This document shows, piece after piece, positions 10,901-23,500 of a stretch of 64,000 nt of DNA. Position numbers and translations under genes: made by a program. The DNA is taken from assembly GCF_963662255.1 (NCBI RefSeq), contig NC_085046.1, forward strand, positions 131,547,332-131,611,331, in the 5' to 3' direction. Below the pieces are notes generated by a model, which ran no database searches, had not been told where the DNA came from, and worked only from the letters and a program-made list of their open reading frames with translations. Every line of letters starts with the position of its first letter. Position 1 is the first letter of the stretch. Origin of the DNA: Cinclus cinclus (Eukaryota; Chordata; Aves; Passeriformes; Cinclidae).

Positions 10901-13362
10901 CCTGTGGTGAAGAAATCCACACAAGGGTTTCCCTTCCTCGTCGCTGCATTGCTCTTCCTCCTGGAGTACTGCAAGCCTTGCCTCCATCTCACTGAGGGGC
11001 AGGTCCTGCCCTGGAGAGAGAGAATGTGATCCCTCCTGCTGGGTGCCTGTCCCACTGATGGGGCTGAAGGTGTGAGGCAGTGCATGAAAGTGGCTGCAGC
11101 TGCTGAGCCACAGGATGAGACAAGCTACTGGGGGTGGGGAAGGCAAGAGAAAGCAGGAGAAGGCACAAATGGCTGGTCTGTCCCAAGGAAGAGCAAGTGT
11201 TGGTATCACTGAAGTCAAAGTCCAGGGCTGTTGCTGCCTGTGAAGTCTTTCAGGGTGACACCATTCCCCCACCAGTCCCTGTGGGAAGCAGTGTCTGGAC
11301 GGGAGGAGCATTACCTCTCACTGCATGTATGATTCACTGGCTTCTGTGCCAAAATATCACCCCTGTGCCACATTCCTTCTCCCGGCTCTGCCAGCATTCA
11401 CACTGCATTGCAACCTCCTTCAAATGCATGTATGATGGGAGCAGTGGGCCCAGCACAGGGCAGGTGTAAAAATGCAGGTCCAAGACCTGTTCCTTGTTTT
11501 TGGGAAGGAGAGGAGTGTGCGGAGCAGAAAGCAGAGGAGCAGCAGGACAGGTGCCTCACTCCCAGCAGCACCAACATGTAAGTAACTGCAGCAGGAAAGC
11601 CAAATGCACGTGCTCATTTCTCTCTCCCCTGGCTGCATTTCACCACAGTCTATACTTGGAAGTAAAAAAAGTAATGTTAAAAATAAAATATGCTTCAAAA
11701 GAGAAATTTAAGCCTTATGAAGCAATTTCTACATTGGTATTAGGCTGTGTACTCTCTCCTTCGTGTATCAATTGCCAAGAAGTACCAATATGAGGCTGTA
11801 ATTTATATAGCAACATATTCAAAGTTCATGCATCTGTTACTGCTGAGGGAGGCCCAAAACTTCAGGAACAACTTCTACTACCTTTAAACTGGAAGAAGGA
11901 TTAATTCCAGAAACAAGTCTCCTTATAAGACAAGCCCATCCAAACCTACTGTGTGTCTAATTCTTTGAAGCAGTAGAATGCATGTAGGCTAGCACAGCAA
12001 TGGAGAATCCTCTGCTGTAAGAGGACAAAATAGCAACAAAATCTCTTTGTATGCATATCAAAAATATACTGATATTCTTACACAAACCACACTATCTTGT
12101 TTCATCAAGCTTCATTGTCTTCAGAAATATTCCCTTAAAAAAGACATTACTTGTATTTCTGGGTTACACTTTTAGAATGTGAAAGGAGAAATCCCTGCTT
12201 AAGTCATCAGTCCAGCCTGCAGGATGGAAACAGGAGGGCATATTTAAGGCATGAGATCCCATACCAAACCCAAATTTAGTATCAAATATCTGATCATTTA
12301 GCATCTGAATGATCAGATATTTGATGTGCTTTGTTTAAACATTATCAAAGCAGGAGTTGTTCATCAGAGGATCATGGGGCACTGTACACTTCCCATCACC
12401 CCATTTTCAAATTGACAAGCCAGATCATCTCAGTCTGTCCTCCCAGAGGTGCTCCCAACACAAGTACCTCTGACTCTACAAACATCTGGTACAAACTCAT
12501 TCACGAGTGGAGGGCTTGGGATACACCCAGTGTGAAGGTCAGCTCTTACACCCTCTTCCCTGCCATCTGATCTGGACCTGGCTCACCACACTGTCAGGCA
12601 CTCCAGTTATGCTTGTGATTGGGTCTAATCAAGATAATGAAGCCATTTATGTGATTAGTGTGCCCCTTGCTAATTGTGCTTTCATCTCTCTCACGCACAG
12701 CATTAAAGAGCACTGCAGGACACCATGGGGACTTGATGTCTGAGCTGGTGTGCTCAAAACACAACTGGAGTCTCATGTTGGCAGGGCTGTGGCTTCAGTC
12801 AGCACTCAGCCGTGGGACCCATGACCATGGTGACTCAGAAGAGTCAGGCATGATACTTTGTCCCAAGGGTGTCACCTTCCCGGCAGTGCTGAAAATAGGG
12901 ACTGCTTAAACCATGGGGAAAAAGGAGGCTTAGAGCAGTCACTGTGAAAAACAGAGCAGGCTGCTCTGCACGGCTCTGTCCAGGCAGTCACATGGACCTG
13001 CAGAGCACTAGCACAAGTGACACTGGCTGGTGCTTTGAGTGGGCTTGTGATGGCTGGGAGATGACCCAGATGTCATAATATACTGTGACCTATGCAGACA
13101 TAAACAGCAGAAGTATTTTAAAAGCTTTTGCAATGAAGGTTTAGAGTAACATTCTTAAAGTCACTTTATTTAAGAATTCAACACTTTGCCATTTTAAATT
13201 AATACTATTAGTATTAACAAACATTATGTTTTAGAAAAATTAATTTTTAAAAGGAAAGGAGACTATTTTTTCTATCTAGTCATTATTTTTTTTTTTTAAT
13301 TTACACAGCCAAAGTACTTTAGTCTTTGGTTTATTAAACACAAACATCTTCTAACCAATTTT
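7904..13362. other. Unique noncoding DNA, no gene seen
   Basis: Unique sequence, more GC-rich around 10100-11500 and AT-rich around 12000-12350 and 13140-13330. The longest chance frame (164 codons, 10817-11311 on -) has no recognisable domain. The stretch contains the 18-bp inverted repeat at 12281-12325, a small 8-bp hairpin with a 3-base loop at 13199-13217, and a T-rich tract near 13288-13300. No RNA gene or repeat family was recognised. Confidence 0.55.
12281..12325. repeat. Perfect 18-bp inverted repeat with 9-base loop
   Basis: The left arm ATCAAATATCTGATCATT (12281-12298) is exactly the reverse complement of the right arm (12308-12325); the loop is TAGCATCTG (12299-12307). Each arm also contains TGATCA. 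A perfect 18-bp stem is unlikely by chance in a given 64-kb window. There are no obvious target duplications or terminal motifs of a known transposon, and the region is too short for a typical MITE. It could be a foldback fragment, a hairpin in a transcript, or a palindromic protein-binding region. Confidence 0.95.
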
Positions 13363-13502
13363 AAATGGTGAGATCACTGTCCCTGCAAGTGTTCAAAAGG
13401 CATGTGGATGTGGCTCATAGAGATATGGTTTAGTGGTGACACAGTGGTGTGGGGTTAATGGCTGGACTTGATGACATTGGAGGTCTTCTCTGACCAATTC
13501 CT
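13363..13502 (+). mobile_element. Old CR1 LINE 3' fragment
   Basis: About 140 bp of diverged CR1 3' sequence in + orientation. Recognisable blocks are CTGTCCCTGCAAGTGTTCAA, AGGCATGTGGATGTGGC, ATATGGTTTAGTGG, GTGGTGTGGGGTTAATGG and CTGGACTTGATGACATTGG followed by AGGTCTTCTCTGACC. The terminal ATTCTATG tail is decayed. The 'gacttgatga...gaggtcttc' wording marks a different CR1 subfamily from the copy at 4058-4295. Greater divergence and a lost tail suggest an older insertion. No coding capacity. Confidence 0.88.
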
Positions 13503-16500
13503 AGCAGTGTTATATCCCCCCATTATGCAAGGCTGGGGAAAGCCATGGATGACCAAGAGAGCTGGGACAGGGCTGTCTTGTGTGGGCCTGCATTCCCACT
13601 GGCCCACTGAGTGACAGGAGGACATGCTGTGGTCAGTGCTAATAGAGGAGAGCTCCTTGCAGCATGCACATGCACACCTCTCTTTCACACTGCCTTCTGC
13701 ATCTGTGCTGGGTCAGTACATCTGGAGTGGTAAGCAGCCAAAATCCCAACTGGAGCCTTTCTGAGCCAAAGGAGGCTGCCTCACAAAGCAGGGAAAAGGC
13801 CAGCCTGTTGTTGAGGGCTGGAGGGAAGCAATGGGCAGTTCTCAAAATGTGTCAGAGAAGGGGTGTGTTTGGAAAGTTTTTGCTGTCCTTTTTGGTATTA
13901 ATGCTGTGCCTAGGAGAACTAAGCTCTGTTCTAAGTGATCTATTGGCACAAAAGTTAATGTGGACTTTAACCACTAGGCATCACATTCGCTCTAACATCT
14001 GCCCTTAAACATAGAAAAAAGATAAATTCAGGTAAGCAGCCCAAAAATATTGGTCAATACAACAGTGAGTGCTCTCTTCTGTCCACATCCCAGCCACTTT
14101 CCTGTCCCAAGCTGGTTACAGATGTCAGAACAAAAAAGATTGCTCAAAAAGTTTTCAGGGGTGAGAAAGGAGCATTTTGGATAACTGTGAGGAGCTTCTT
14201 CCAGCACAAACAACACGTAAGTGCTTGTAACAAAACGGAACAAGCGAGTGATGGTGGGAGAAAGGGTGGGAGGCAATCCTGCAGGCACCGATGTTTTGAC
14301 AGTATATGAGAGATGGTGCCAGGGAAAAGAATGGAATAGCACTGTAGGAGAGGAGGGAAGCTGATGGTAGGGTGGAATAGAGAGAGCTGGCATGTTCAAA
14401 ACAGCAAGCTAGGAAAACAATCCAGGATCTGGATGGATATATTGGTAGGGCAATAACCTTGCAATAATTGAGACATGAAAATCTGGATGAGGCAATTAGG
14501 ATGGAGAATAATCAGACAGAAAGGTGGAAAAGTTGCACTGAAATAATCTGCAAGATGTGGGTATTGCCTGGATATGAGGACCTTTAGAGACATTCAACCT
14601 GAGGATGCTGCCCAGATTGAAAGAGCAAGGATGAAGATGTTTGCCCAATACCTGAGGAAGATGCAGTTTAAGGGGAAGATCAAAATCTCTGTTTCAGGCA
14701 TCCTGCACTTGTGTTGAAGGCAAGAGTAGAGATACTACTACTATTGGAGTAGGTTTGAAACAGAAATGCAGTTTTGTATATATCAGCTGTAGAAAAATAT
14801 CTTCCCAGGGTCAAATTCATACAAAAGATATCACTCAGCACTGGTTTCTGGAGTCACCCTATCTCCACCAACCACATAGGGAAAGGGCTACCTTCAAAAC
14901 CAGACTCACCATGGCAGATACCAGCCAGACTCACCATACCCTGAGTACCCAAATGCACCATGCCAAGGAAGCCAGCCTACATCAATCACATGTCAGGAGC
15001 AGGGACACAACCATTTCTGTAATTTCCAGGGACAATCCTCTGAATACCACGGATGGACATGAGTCTGGGGAGAGAAAACCTCAAGAAGCCAATTGACATT
15101 ATGTAACCATCAGAAGGAAGCAAGTTTCTTTTCCAAGGAAATGAAGGCTCTATTCCACCTCCATAAGAACGAAGGGGAAGGAGAGTTTAATGGAACAGCC
15201 AGCTCAGAAGATCCTGATGTAAGGAAAACCCTACAGTAGAATCATAGGCAGTGAAAATGCCGAGAGCCTGCAGAAAAATAAGTCTTCTGCATTTTCTTCA
15301 TTTTCCATCCAGAGGTGCATTTCTCTCAAGTCTAGGCTCTGACCACATTTTTAATTCACAAACTATGATAGAGACTGCACACATTATTTCTTGGGGTTGC
15401 AAGAAAGCAATTGTCCCCATGCACCACAAATGAAAGGAGGCATATTTTTGGCACTTTGCAACCACAATCCCATGCTCTTACTGGCTAATGAAAATAACCT
15501 TAATAACACACTCTGATTTATCAATAACTGACTAACTGGGACTTACTGGGCTGGGTTTGTTCTAACTATACATGTTCTTGAGTAGTATCTGCAAGACAAC
15601 ACACTGTCTTCCTCCATTTATATGTAAGCTTCTCACAGATTGGTGTGGATGGTTCTTCTCACCAAGGACAAGGGATCATAGGAGAGTTAATAAATGAACC
15701 TCAGCAAGCCCATTTGGAGAGTTGTATAGGGAAAGGTTTTGGGAAGATGACCAGAAGACTAAATGGTCCAGAGCAAGGCAGAAATCTCTTGACAGGTGAG
15801 ACTTCTATACCTTCTGTCTTCGAAATTGAGATGGAGCAGGATAAAGCCAGACAGATCTAACAGATGTAAATCTGTTTGCCAAGAGAGAGTGATGATATGG
15901 CTTCAGGACTGATGGCTGGTTTTACACAGAAACACTTGGTGACACATCTGGTATTCATAGCAGGAACCACCTACTTTCAAGCCTGGCAAAAAAAATATGA
16001 TTGCTTCACTCTGTATCAGCTGCTCTCCTATACACAAGCATTCACATGGTTTCCTAGATGAACAAGCCTGTCTCCCTTCTACATAGCTCCAGGACTATTT
16101 GTATTTCAAAGAAGACAGATAAAATGCACTAAAACCAAAGAGCATAAGTACATTTGGAGCACAAACCTCTTTTGTTGTGGCTTCAATGGCCTATCTGTGT
16201 GCTGACATACACAGTGAACAGCCCTCTGGTTGTGTCCACACCAGGCACAGACTGATGGGCAGACCCTGGGGAGCTGTGGCATGCTCTTCCCCTGAGACAC
16301 TAAGCTGAAAAACCTTGAATGTCTAGTGTAGCAAGCACAAGTCATTCAGAGTGTCACCTTAAACACTTCAGTCCCATGTATGAAAGGCCAGATCAGTCTG
16401 CTGTATTCCCACCAAAGCTGCTCAGAAAAGCAGAGCAGCACATGGTACAAAATAATTAACCTAGTAGGCAGAAATCCACAAACCTCCCCTCAAAACCTGT

Positions 16501-16822
16501 ATTACAAGAGTTATTCTTCAAACCTAGACAAACTGCAGAGTGTTTTCCTAGGTGCTATCATACTAATATATTACAACTTCTATTTATTGTGAGGTTTGCA
16601 TAATTGTTCCAGAAAAGTATCAATTTATAGCAGAACATGTAAATAATGATAAAAAAGAAATCATTACAAAGTGTCATTCAGCAGAGTTCAAACTGACAGG
16701 AATTTCAGATGATGCATTTTAGCTGAGAGTATTTTAGTACATTCAACCATCCCATAGAATTGTTCATCAACATTTTTATCTATTTGTCCCTCACTCTGAC
16801 ATTTTGGTAATTTTACAGGATT
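13503..16822. other. Unique noncoding DNA, no gene seen
   Basis: No recognisable exon, repeat family or RNA gene. The largest open frames (about 123 and 113 codons) lack any domain. The short sequence CCAGACTCACCAT occurs twice about 35 bp apart near 14900-14940, with no other tandem structure. Confidence 0.55.
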
Positions 16823-16844
16823 CACACACACACACAAAAAAAAG
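16823..16844 (+). repeat. (CA)7 followed by A8
   Basis: Seven CA units run into eight A residues. It is a short simple repeat below the size of most variable microsatellites. Confidence 0.9.
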
Positions 16845-19800
16845 GTCTTTGAGACATATATTAATACAAAATAGTGGTCAATTTCTTCATAATAACTTCA
16901 TAAATACTGAAGGGGTGTTGCACTGTATCTTTGGAGTGGTGATGCCTGTGATTGCTTCCTGAATACATGCTACATTTCAAAGGAGTTCTGTATTTCCAGA
17001 ACTATTCTAATCAAGTAGACAGGGCCACCAACTGGGAAGAGCACAGTGACAAGCAGTTTTCTGCTGCAGCAGGAGGAGCACATAAAGGTTGCAAAAATTT
17101 AGCCAAGTTTTAATTTCAGAATTTTTAAACCTTTTTCTAACAGTTCCAGTTCCCCCAGTCAGGTACACTCCCCTTCCACACCCATACATACCCCCTGCCA
17201 GCTACCTCCATCCTATCCAATGGTAAACAAAATACTTTTGTTTGCTGAAGTGTTTTGTTTCTGATCTTACAGAGACATTTTTAAAGTGCACCCACACATA
17301 GTTCAGTATTTTATCAGCAGTGTTTTATCTGGCACAGGAAATTCTGACAAATGTCTTGGAGGCATCATGGAGCCTCTATAAATGATATTGGATAGCTGAA
17401 GTTGGGATAAGAATGTTATTATTGAGTAGGAAACCCTCTCGTATCATCTCATGTGCCTAAGTCAGCTTGAACATTTACAATTGATTTCTCTTTTCCATGT
17501 AATCATACATCTTATCAGTCTTCACCATGACTGCACAATTATCTACATTTTGAAGAATTAACTGAGTGTCACAACATATTTCCAGCTATTTAGACATATT
17601 CATGAGGCTTCTCCTGAAGACCCAGAATTAGACTTGTGAGCTGACACCCAATCCCTCTGAAAGATTACCAGAGTACATTTGATGTTGTTAGCAGTGCCCA
17701 GAATTCTCCTTATGAGGTGCCACAGTAAGATGTTTAGAAGAATGGCAGCACTTGGCCATTTGGTCTACAAATTGCTGTTCCAGCTATTATAGGCTGATTT
17801 TTTTTGATTTTTTTTTTTTTGGCAAATAAACCCTAGATATTCTTGCAGTTTTGATATAAACAAGGAAATGACAAAACTGTTTTCCAGCATTAAAATTTCA
17901 AATATTTTCTCCCATAAGATTATTACCCCTCCTGCCCTTCTGGCTACAGATGTAACCCATCTGGAGATGCCAGCACCAGCCCCATAAACTCTGGGTTGTA
18001 TCCCACCTATGCAGAGCTCCAAATTCAGGCTGACTGAAAAACCACACTTGTCCATTCTTAGGAAAAGCTGCAAGGTCTCAACAGCTGAAGTTTTTCTGGG
18101 AGCCTGGGTAGCTGGATGGATGCCTGCTCCTGTCTGCTTCCTGTCCCATCCAGATGCAGATGCTGGTGACCTCCCTGGAAGCACTTCCACAAGCATAGAG
18201 AAAAACAGGCACTTCAGGAACGGCCAAGCCCCTTGGAATCAAACCCCAAAAATGGGAGCTAGGAGTCTCTTTGCCATGTCTTTTCCATGATCTGAAAGCT
18301 CCTGAAGGATGGACTTGGCTAGAGCTGAGGAGAAGCAAGTGCCAAGGCTGGTGAGTGAGTGCCAGACAGAGGGAATGGCAGCAGGAGGGGGAGTGAGCCA
18401 TTGCAGCAAGGGATGGAAGAGGATCCTGGAACATCTGGGCAGAGGGATGCAGGAAAATGGATGGAGGAGGTGGGGTCCATAAAGGAGATGGGCAGGCTGA
18501 CGAGGAAGTCTGGGAGTCAGAGAGGTATAGGGAGGAGGGGGAGGAGGAGGAAGGACCACCATGGGGAAAGCAGGCTGGGATGCAAGAGTGGTGGGTGGGA
18601 AGGGGTGGTCTGGAATCTCACTGAAGCTGGTGGAATGGGGAGTTTACCTTTTAGAAGAGAGTAAAGGAACAAATGGTCTGAGTGTAGGAATGCAGAATCC
18701 CCAAAATAATGAAGTACTAACAAGAAGCCATGTCTCCTGACAAAGAATCAACCAAATATATAGTGAAAAAAAGGAGACAAAGGAATTAAAGCTCCTGAAA
18801 TGCAAGTCCTGGATTTTCTCTGTGTCATTAAAGAGAAATTCCCCCTGCCAAGCACAAGAAAGGAGGGCACTGACTGCACTGATCCAGAGCTCCTCATCTG
18901 CCTGGCCAAGAGATAGGGAGAAGATACCATTTGAGAGAGGGGCATTGTAAGCATAGCTGCAGATGCACTGAGGCAGACTTAATGGAGGGAGAGTGATGGG
19001 TGTGTGGCACATGCCCTGACACAGCCAGGAGGTCTGAGCCAACACTCAGCCAGACAAAGCTCCTCACTTGCCCCAGTGCTGCTTGCTCCTTCCAGATGTC
19101 CAGTGGTTCAGGGTTCCTGGGTTTCCATGGGGGCACCCCCAGTGCAGGGGAAGCTCCTGCCAAAGTTAGCCCTTTCCTGGTTACCAAAATCAGGTTGTTG
19201 CAAGGCCCTGTGTCCTCAGAACCCAGGCTTGAATAGCTCCAGAGTCCCTGGAGCTGTGTGGGTTAAGACAGATTTCCCCTCCTCGGCATGTCATGTATGG
19301 GAAAACTGCACAGCTGTAAATGGAAATCATGGTCCCCAGAACATCCACTCTTGAGTCCTGCTTCTTCCCACAGTGCCAGCTTAAGACTGAGTGTGAGATA
19401 TTTCAAACATGAAGAAGATGGAATGCTTATTTTTAAAAAATTCTTTCTGAGAACACAGTGCAATTTATTTGTGCTTGATATACCAACACTCAGCTCTGGT
19501 TTATTCAACTGTATTTGATTGCTATAATAAGGTTATTTGATAAATGAGCATCTGGCTCATATTAATTCCTCCTTAAACTCTCCAAAAGAAGGAGTGGTAT
19601 CACTTCCTCCAGTATATAACAGATCTGATTTTATTTCCCAATGCCCTGAACAATATCCATGCCTTGCAGCCCCACCTGATACAGAGTTGTGTGTCCAATT
19701 TATCAGTAGGCTGTTTGTGTCCTTTCCCATCAGCTTATTCTCCAAGACAATTATAAAATGTCAGACCTCCTCTGATGATACTGCTCCCTCAGTCTCTCAC

Positions 19801-20480
19801 TATCCTTCACCTTTGCTGATGCTTTCAAGCCTGATTACAGTTCCCATATACTAAATTATTTCCTAGGAGTTAAAGCTTTCTTTAAGCAATGGTCAGAAAA
19901 TCCTATTAATCATGTCTGTGGCAATCAAAATTCCAGTCAGGGAAAGTGAAACATAATTACTCATTTTCATCAGGCAATCTGCTGCCCTGCACCTGAGTTT
20001 ATTAATCAGCCAGTGTATCTGATCAGGGTATGGAAAAAACTCCTACCAGATGTCAAATGGGAGAAAGTGGAAATGTGCCCAGCTGATCCTCAACTTTCTA
20101 GAGCTCTTTCCTGTCCCTGTCCCTGCTCAGCCTTTCACAACCAATTTAACACAGGCTCTCCCAAAGGGCAGTGTGAGATGCAGGTTGCTTGTGCAGCAGG
20201 AAAAGTGTTTTTAGCAATAAACACCTCTTTTCTGGCCTCAGAAGGGGCTGGCAGTGCTGTGCAGTTCATCAGACAAAGTCCACCTCCCTGGTGCAGGTAA
20301 AGCAGAGGGGCAGGAGCCTGACCTGTGATACCACAGGGCACTTTGGAAACTACAGCCCTGCATTTAGCATCATCCTTATCTGTTGTTGTTTAGGAATTAA
20401 AAAGAAATGTAAGGCAAAAGATTTAGAGTAAGAACCTGGCCATTTAGGTCAGTATTTTACCTCAGGTATGTGATTAGTTG
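16845..20480. other. Unique noncoding DNA with a purine-rich block
   Basis: AT-rich unique sequence to about 17900 (with T8 and T14 runs at 17791-17820), then a more GC-rich, purine-rich part at 18350-18620. Chance open frames of up to 143 codons overlap one another on opposite strands and show no domains. No repeat family or RNA gene was recognised. Confidence 0.5.
18350..18620 (+). repeat. Purine-rich (GA-rich) low-complexity block
   Basis: The + strand is strongly enriched in G and A, with a 27-base pure purine run at 18529-18555 (GGAGGAGGGGGAGGAGGAGG within it). It has no clean repeat unit. The run has closely spaced G pairs and a G5 tract, so weak quadruplex or triplex formation is possible. 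Confidence 0.7.
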
Positions 20481-20536
20481 CTTCTTCTTCTTCTTTTTTT
20501 TTTCTTAAGCTTTTGCTTTTTTTTTTCTTCTTTTTA
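20481..20536 (+). repeat. Pyrimidine-rich CTT/T tract
   Basis: CTTCTTCTTCTTC leads into T runs, is interrupted by TAAGCTTTTG (a HindIII site), and then has a second T12 run and TTCTTCTTTTT. It is a low-complexity tract. It resembles a 3' splice-site polypyrimidine tract superficially, but no plausible exon follows. Confidence 0.85.
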
Positions 20537-23500
20537 AAAGAGCTAAATCTCTCCCCTGATAAATATTCATGTTTCCTTCACTATTAGAAATGATCCTGAG
20601 GCTCAAACTTTGCATATTATTAGCTGAAGATGTTAGTGTAGTTAATAACCATAACTGGGCTAATGGAGCATGTACCTAAAATAGTTATTGCTCTCTCTTG
20701 GAGCTGAAAAGGCCATTTTGGAAGTATAAATGTTTTTTGATTTATCAGAAAAGGCTTCTCAGAGCATTTCCTGGATAATGGCTGTCTGCAGAGGAGGCTT
20801 TAGACTGCCCACACAAATGTGTCTTGGTGTCAGAATCCAGACCAAGAGAGAAAGAGAATGAACACAAAACTTGACTGGTAAATACTTTAAGATGACTGGC
20901 ACACTATCATGAATTCATGAGAAATAAATCAGAACATTTAAAATAATCAACCAGAATTCAAGGACATCTTAGCAAAACAGAGACACACTTTGAGGCTCAG
21001 ATATTCACTCACCCTGCCACTACCTCATCTGAACTATGGTGAGGATATAAGGATTTAATTTTTGTTACTGCTAGTATGAAATAATTACCCACTGAAGTTC
21101 ACTTATCTGAGACCTTTGTTTATTGCGGATTCACAGAGTGATTTTCTTCTTCAGAAACAGAAACTATCAACCAGTCAGACAATACCAGAGATAAAGAACA
21201 CCTGACTAAAAAAAAAAAAAAGCACTGAAAAAAATCAGTAATAAAAGCCCTCCTACCTGCCAAAAGCCTTCCTACCTGCTGTTATCAAAACCTGGGCTCT
21301 AAGATTTTGTTTAGCAGCACAGTGGACTAATTACAAATGGCTTTGGTAGCACATACATTATTCACATTATTGGGCATAGGATAAGAATTAAAAAACACTG
21401 CGAAATTAATTTCCTTCCCAAGATGAAATGAGCAGTTGCTCAGGGGACTAGGTGATACAGACAATTAGCAGACCTTTGAACAAAGGCGAAAACAGAGTAG
21501 GGAAATAGAAGAATCAAAGGGACCTAAGTATTCATCAGCAACCTTAAGTATGAAACCAAAGAGCTGTGACAGCAGACACACAAAGCACTGCACAGGGCTC
21601 ACGGGTGTCTATTTAACACAGGGACAGCAGTCCCTGCTTGGGAGCCATTCCTCTTGGCAGAGCCAGGTTTGGTCCAGAGCCAGGGCTGGAGCTTAGGAGA
21701 TGGGGTGGAGAGATGAACAGGCAGTATCTGGGTTAACTACCCATGGGAAGACAAGCAGAGGGATTGCCTCCATTCCCCAGACCACATCCCATCCCACCAG
21801 GCTGATGTCCATTCCACATGGGGCTCCTAGGGTGGGTGAAACTCACTGCTGGAGGACCAGTCTGATAAGCAGGGACAGTAGAGATCTTATGGATCTCTTA
21901 CCAGATCTCTAAGAGTCAACTGTGTTGGTTTTAAGCCCATGAAGACAAGACAAGTCCTTGTTCTTTCCCACCTTATATCCAGCTGCAGGCCCAGCACCTG
22001 GAAAAAGTAAATACTCCTTATTCTCATGGGATCTCTTAAAGGAGTTGGCTTTTCTTAAAAAATGGGGAAAGCCATTCATATCAGATGCAAAAGGAGAAGC
22101 AAACTTTAGCCTTGGCATGCAAAGCCACCCTTTACCAAGATCCCTGAAGTGAGAATACACCTGAGAACCTGCTTTTGTGCCGGTCCCTTGCAAGCACAAG
22201 AGCATCCTTACTCTCTGTGTCCCTCCTACAGGAGACTCTGTGTGGCTTCTTGCCCTCTTTTTTGACCACAAACAGTTTGGACACAAGATGCATAATTTGA
22301 TCTTATGCCATGGTTGTTTCTGGTGATATCCCACAGAGAGGTTGGGGAACCTTCACACCCAAGACTGGGAGTCCACCATTCCCTTTCACACACATGGTGG
22401 CTGTGTCATGTATATTCTGTATTTTCAATTATTCCTGTATGTTGAGGGGTAGGGAATGGCAGGAAATTGGAAATCCCCTTTGACCCTCAGCGCAGGACAG
22501 GTTCCCAACATTTCGTGCTGTCTCCTGGGTACCCCAGATGGGAATCCCATTTTCCAAGCACTCCTGCTCAGCTCATTCCTGTAGGCAAAGCCCAGGAGAA
22601 GCTGGCTTGGTGGGAGTGCTGGAACCCTCTGGGGGTGCAGGACCTGCTCTTTTGTCTGTCAAGCAAACTGAAAACAAAGGAGGTGAAGGATGAGGCCATT
22701 TGCAATTAGAAAATGCGAGGAGTGGAAGAACTAGCATTCCCACTGCTAGTTCATTCCCCATATACTGATTTCCCACAGGCATTACAAGCCAGAGTAACTC
22801 TCCCAGACTTTTGTCCTCTCTGGCCCATTCTGCTGCTTTCAGTCTATAGCTTTGGCTCTGCCCTTCACATAAGTAGGGGAAACAAGCTCCAAGCAAGTGA
22901 ACAGAGGGAATTCTAGTCAGAAATTTCATGTTTCCCTACTTCAAAGGCACCCTTAGGAATTTCTACATGAATATCCACACCTAAATATTTTTTCTTCCCC
23001 TCCCTCCCTTATTCTCTCTTGGGTATTTATTTATGTAAGAAGGGTGACAACATTTTAAAAAAGAGCAAATGGGCTTAGACACAAATGGATGCTGCATGAG
23101 GAAGGGCCTTCATCTCTGCTTGATAGTTCAAAATGGTTCTGCTTTCTGTGCATAAAACATGCACAAAATTGGACAGAAAAGAAACATGAGCTTACAAACA
23201 GCTCAAGAAGTTGCCACAGTCACAAAGACTAAATTTTTCATTGGTTTGCTGTTTATGCAAGAGGTGAGCACAAACCTCAGTGCCACTCACCTAAGAAAGA
23301 ATGCACTGACGTGTACTGCTGATGCCAGATGACAAGTGGCATGGAGACCCACCCATGGCTCAGGGCAACCCAGCTTTAACCACAGCCTGGAAGAAAATGA
23401 CTGATCTACTTTTACAAGATAAAACTCAGAAGTCTTTAAATGTTACTGAAGTACAATTTTTTAACACCACCCACATTGCCTTCACTTCTTGGTAAATCTC

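Noticed and set aside
20481..20536. Polypyrimidine tract as a 3' splice site
   Set aside because: No AG followed by a plausible exon. It is better described as a low-complexity CTT/T tract.
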